Below are positions 4,420 through 6,425 of a stretch of 6,425 nucleotides of DNA, piece after piece. Positions within the stretch are counted from its first letter, which is position 1; every line of letters begins with the position of its first letter. The stretch covers positions 1-6,425 of the forward strand of contig WALQ01000022.1 in assembly GCA_015522745.1 (NCBI GenBank), written 5' to 3'. The position numbers were made by a program, and so were the translations under genes. A model generated the notes under the pieces. It did no database searches and had not been told where the DNA came from. It saw nothing but the letters and a program-made list of their open reading frames with translations. Source of the stretch: Candidatus Aenigmatarchaeota archaeon (GTDB lineage: Archaea; Aenigmatarchaeota; Aenigmatarchaeia; GW2011-AR5; WALA01).

Positions 4420-5340
4420 TTAAATTTTGACATTCGACAGAAATTTCTCGACCTCGCGCCTCGTAGGAAGCGATGAAATCGCACCCTTGCGCTGTATGGA
4501 AAGCGCCGCAACGGCAGACGCAAATTTGAGAAGTTTCTTTCCGTCGAGACCGCGAAGCAGACCGACGGATACGCCGGCTGAAAAAGCGTCGCCAGCACCT
4601 GTTGTGTCAACGACGTTGACGTTAAAAGCGGAAAACGATACTATTTTTCCATTGTGGTACATCACAGAACCCTTCGCACCGCGCGTGACTATGACGCGCT
4701 TCCCTTTGAACTTTTTCATGGATCCGCGAAGATTTTTTTCCATCGCGATTTCTTTCACCTCTTCTTCGGATGGGATGACGACGTCGGCGTACTTCACTGC
4801 CTCCCTCACGTATTTCATCGTGTCGCGCTTCAAAAGGTCATTCCGAAGATTCGGGTCGAACGACACAAGAACGTTGTGCTTCTTCGCGAGTTTCAGCGCC
4901 TTGAAGAGAGCCGACCGCACCGGATCATCAACAAGCGAGAGCGAGCAGAAATGAAAAATTTTCGCTTTCGAGAAGTATTTCTCTTTCACGTCGGATTCGT
5001 GCACGTCGAGGTCTGCCGTACCATTTCTGTAAAAGCTGAACTCGGGAACGCCCCGGGTATTCAACGAGACGAACGCGAGTGTCGTCTTCTTTTTCGTGCG
5101 CACAATCATAGACGTGTCAACCTTGTTCTTCCTCAAAACATTCATGAGAAAGTTACCAAAACCGTCATCGCTGATGCGTGTGAGAAGTGCAGAATGCACA
5201 CCAAGCCTTCTGACCGCAATTGCATAGTTCGCCGGCGCGCCGCCGAAGTGCTTCTCAAACTTCTCCGTTCCTTTCAATCCACGCCCGCGTTCGCCTATCA
5301 TGTCGATGAGCGCCTCACCAAATGATATGATATCAGTCAC
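4420..5340 (-). CDS. PfkB-family carbohydrate kinase
   Basis: This is a 306-residue ribokinase/PfkB-fold sugar kinase that transfers phosphate from ATP to a sugar or sugar acid. The N-terminal strand is DIISFGEALIDM (3-14), the first family signature is GGAPANYAIAVRRLG (33-47), FDPNLR is at 161-166, and the second signature DTTGAGDAF is at 245-253, with D251 as catalytic base and the GAG anion hole. The length is normal and every motif is intact. The overall sequence is closest in character to fructokinase or 2-keto-3-deoxygluconate kinase types, but the substrate cannot be read from the sequence. The start is the GTG at 5340: GGGGGTGAT lies three bases before it and the protein then begins exactly at the family's first strand. 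It follows the HAD phosphatase gene by four bases and is probably co-translated with it. Confidence 0.9.
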   Translation of the reverse strand: MTDIISFGEALIDMIGERGRGLKGTEKFEKHFGGAPANYAIAVRRLGVHSALLTRISDDGFGNFLMNVLRKNKVDTSMIVRTKKKTTLAFVSLNTRGVPEFSFYRNGTADLDVHESDVKEKYFSKAKIFHFCSLSLVDDPVRSALFKALKLAKKHNVLVSFDPNLRNDLLKRDTMKYVREAVKYADVVIPSEEEVKEIAMEKNLRGSMKKFKGKRVIVTRGAKGSVMYHNGKIVSFSAFNVNVVDTTGAGDAFSAGVSVGLLRGLDGKKLLKFASAVAALSIQRKGAISSLPTRREVEKFLSNVKI

Positions 5341-5343
5341 GAA

Positions 5344-5352
5344 ATCACCCCC
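5344..5352 (-). promoter_or_regulatory. Strong ribosome binding site of the PfkB gene, overlapping the upstream stop codon
   Basis: GGGGGTGAT on the minus strand contains the TGA stop of the HAD gene (5347-5345) and lies three bases before the GTG start of the kinase. It sets the kinase start at 5340 rather than the ATG at 5373 and suggests coupled translation. Confidence 0.75.
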
Positions 5353-6244
5353 AAAAATAATTGACGATTTCAATTACCTTGTCTGTTAAAGGATTCTCAA
5401 CATCTCCCTTTGAAATTTTCGTTTTAACATTCTCACCTTTTCCGAAAAATTCTTCGAGCTCACTCAAAATTTCTTTGTCGCCCCTCTTTTTCAACAATCC
5501 ATCGGCAATCATTATCGCCGCTATTTCGCCACCAAAATCTTCGTCGTTCACGACAACGTTAGACCATTTGGCCGCACGCTCGCCAGAAGATATGGAAAAT
5601 CCTCTTTTTGAGGCATATTCAAGGAGATTGCTGTCTCCCGAACCGTCGCCAACGGCGATTATTTTAGTTCTTTTTTTCATACCAAGGTCTTTTTTTAAGT
5701 TTTCAGGCTTCTGATAGCGCCCATTCTTTCTGCTAATTTCAGATGGCTTTCCGTTATTGTACTTCAATCTTGTTCCAACAACATAGAAATCATTATCGTT
5801 ATTTATTTCATAAATATCATAGACCTTTTTCAGAAATTCATCTATTCCAGCCGTGGAAACCCAAGTTGTATAACCATCGTGTTTCAAAAATCTCGGTGCG
5901 TATGTTTTGAGTATGTGATTCTTCCTAGCAACGTCAGAAACTATTTCATCTATCGCACTTTTTGTTAGTCCGTCATACTTTGACTCGAGGAGAATCATGA
6001 GCGCTAGTTCAATGCCATGGTCGCGCTCAGGATCGTATTGGACGCCGAGCTCTTCTTGGATGAATTCATTGTACGCACCAGAGCGGAGTTTCTCCACAGC
6101 ATCAGAAAATTTTTCCTCATTAGAACCAGTGGAACCAAACCTTTTGTAAACGTTTGAGAAATATTTGCTCAGATACCGCTTTCCTATGTCATATGGCGAC
6201 AGTGTTCCATCGTGGTCAAGCGCTATTACAACATTTGAACTCAT
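5345..6244 (-). CDS. HAD-superfamily phosphatase with large helical cap
   Basis: The 299-residue protein carries all four HAD motifs. Motif I is ALDHDGTLS (nucleophile D10, acid/base D12), motif II is WVSTAG (S130), motif III is K179 in RYQKPENL, and motif IV is VGDGSGDSNLLEYA (D200, D204). The 115-residue insert between motifs I and II (about 16-125) is a helical C1 cap, as in phosphoserine phosphatase-like enzymes. A C-terminal tail of about 50 residues (248-299) beyond the core is charged and helical and not recognised. The substrate is unknown. The gene is more A/T-rich than the kinase gene that follows it by four bases. The start at 6244 is an ATG preceded by a GAGGG purine stretch. The pairing with a sugar kinase suggests a sugar-phosphate substrate, but that is inference. 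Confidence 0.85.
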   Translation of the reverse strand: MSSNVVIALDHDGTLSPYDIGKRYLSKYFSNVYKRFGSTGSNEEKFSDAVEKLRSGAYNEFIQEELGVQYDPERDHGIELALMILLESKYDGLTKSAIDEIVSDVARKNHILKTYAPRFLKHDGYTTWVSTAGIDEFLKKVYDIYEINNDNDFYVVGTRLKYNNGKPSEISRKNGRYQKPENLKKDLGMKKRTKIIAVGDGSGDSNLLEYASKRGFSISSGERAAKWSNVVVNDEDFGGEIAAIMIADGLLKKRGDKEILSELEEFFGKGENVKTKISKGDVENPLTDKVIEIVNYFWG

Positions 6245-6261
6245 GATTACCCTCGCATACC

Positions 6262-6291
6262 AAGTATTCCTAAGTAATACTTTGTAATACT
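6262..6291 (-). promoter_or_regulatory. Possible operator: inverted and direct repeats in the HAD-PfkB promoter
   Basis: AAGTATT (6262-6268) and AATACTT (6276-6282) form a 7-bp inverted repeat with a 7-base spacer. GTAATACT occurs twice, at 6274-6281 and 6284-6291, exactly ten bases apart. The block lies between the TATA region and the ATG, around the expected transcription start near 6272, where archaeal repressors often bind. The regulator is unknown. Confidence 0.45.
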
Positions 6292-6292
6292 A

Positions 6293-6304
6293 ATATTTAA
6301 ATAT
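6293..6304 (-). promoter_or_regulatory. Palindromic TATA region of the HAD-PfkB operon
   Basis: ATATTTAAATAT is a perfect 12-bp palindrome centred about 54 bases before the ATG of the HAD gene. This gives a leader of roughly 28 bases. Being symmetric, it could direct transcription either way. Confidence 0.5.
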
Positions 6305-6325
6305 GTTTTTATCATTGATAACCTT

Positions 6326-6420
6326 AAATTTCAATTAATGTTCCATCGAGATCATTGATTTTGCACTGTCTCCAGAATAATAAATAAATATATATATGAA
6401 AGACGTAAATAAATATCATG
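6326..6420 (-). pseudogene. Possible gene remnant ending in a glyoxalase-like or HAD-like tail
   Basis: On the minus strand a frame ending with TAA just left of 6330 codes for WRQCKINDLDGTLIEI before the stop. Such an ending resembles the last strand of glyoxalase/dioxygenase-fold proteins (F-x-I-x-DPDG-x-x-IEI); DLDGTL also matches HAD motif I, but that belongs at a protein's start. The preceding codons are low-complexity A/T-rich (Ile, Tyr, Phe) and look non-coding. At most about 35 codons are open from an ATG at 6420. It may be chance. Confidence 0.2.
6384..6397 (+). promoter_or_regulatory. TATA box of a gene leaving the right edge
   Basis: AATAAATATATATA is centred about 27 bases before an ATG at 6418, the leaderless spacing seen elsewhere in this window. 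Confidence 0.4.
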
Positions 6421-6425
6421 GAAGA
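6418..6425 (+). CDS. Likely first codons of a gene leaving the right edge
   Basis: ATG GAA is preceded by a well-placed TATA box and has no ribosome binding site, consistent with a leaderless gene divergent from the HAD gene. Only two full codons are visible. An ATG at 6396 in another frame is also open to the edge, so the start and frame are uncertain. Confidence 0.3.

Noticed and set aside
4654..5325. Long plus-strand open frame (223 codons) opposite the PfkB kinase
   Set aside because: It lies wholly antisense to a well-supported kinase gene and its translation is rich in His, Arg and Phe with no family features; it is a reading-frame shadow.
5341..5373. ATG at 5373 as the start of the PfkB kinase
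   Set aside because: It would add 11 residues inside the HAD gene; the GTG at 5340 has a near-perfect ribosome binding site and starts at the first conserved strand.
1..6425. CRISPR array, insertion sequence or replication origin
   Set aside because: No regular spaced repeats, transposase, terminal inverted repeats or origin-type repeat clusters were seen.

Overview
The window looks archaeal. Several genes start directly on an ATG about 26 bases downstream of an A/T-rich TATA-like box and have no ribosome binding site, as expected for leaderless archaeal transcripts. Where a Shine-Dalgarno site is visible it is of the GGTGAT type. The single tRNA gene has no encoded CCA end. The protein families (DacZ-type diadenylate cyclase, AmmeMemoRadiSam radical SAM enzyme, short NifX-like protein) also fit an archaeon. 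I cannot name the species. The frameshifted gene at the left edge may mean that this is a draft or metagenome assembly.

Left third (1-2048). A gene on the minus strand leaves the window at the left edge and is broken by a one-base frameshift in a run of six T. It is divergent from a small unknown plus-strand gene (492-749), and both appear to share one palindromic TATA box placed exactly midway between their start codons. Next comes a c-di-AMP synthase (dacZ, 824-1654), then a four-helix membrane protein of the SPW-repeat type (1749-2048), built from two near-identical halves. Each has its own promoter.

Middle (2098-4184). A radical SAM enzyme of the AmmeMemoRadiSam group overlaps by 8 bases a downstream gene encoding an unusual fusion, an N-terminal Nudix hydrolase domain joined to a C-terminal CoA-binding (YccU-like Rossmann) domain. 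This pair is convergent with, and overlaps by 11 bases, a small NifX/NafY-like protein gene on the minus strand.

Right (4234-6425), mostly minus strand. In transcription order there is a HAD-superfamily phosphatase, then a PfkB-family sugar kinase whose ribosome binding site sits on the phosphatase stop codon, then tRNA-Ala(GGC), a degenerate tRNA-like copy, and the NifX-like gene. Upstream of the phosphatase is a promoter with a 12-bp palindromic TATA region, a 10-base-period direct repeat and an inverted repeat that may be an operator. The last 130 bases hold a possible gene remnant on the minus strand and the likely start of a divergent plus-strand gene.

The genes do not form one obvious pathway. 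The two tightly coupled units are radical SAM plus Nudix/CoA-binding fusion, and HAD phosphatase plus PfkB kinase. The most unusual items are the Nudix-CoA-binding fusion with a Nudix box one residue short, the tRNA-like duplicate beside tRNA-Ala, and an inverted repeat that could let the tRNA trailer pair with the T-arm.
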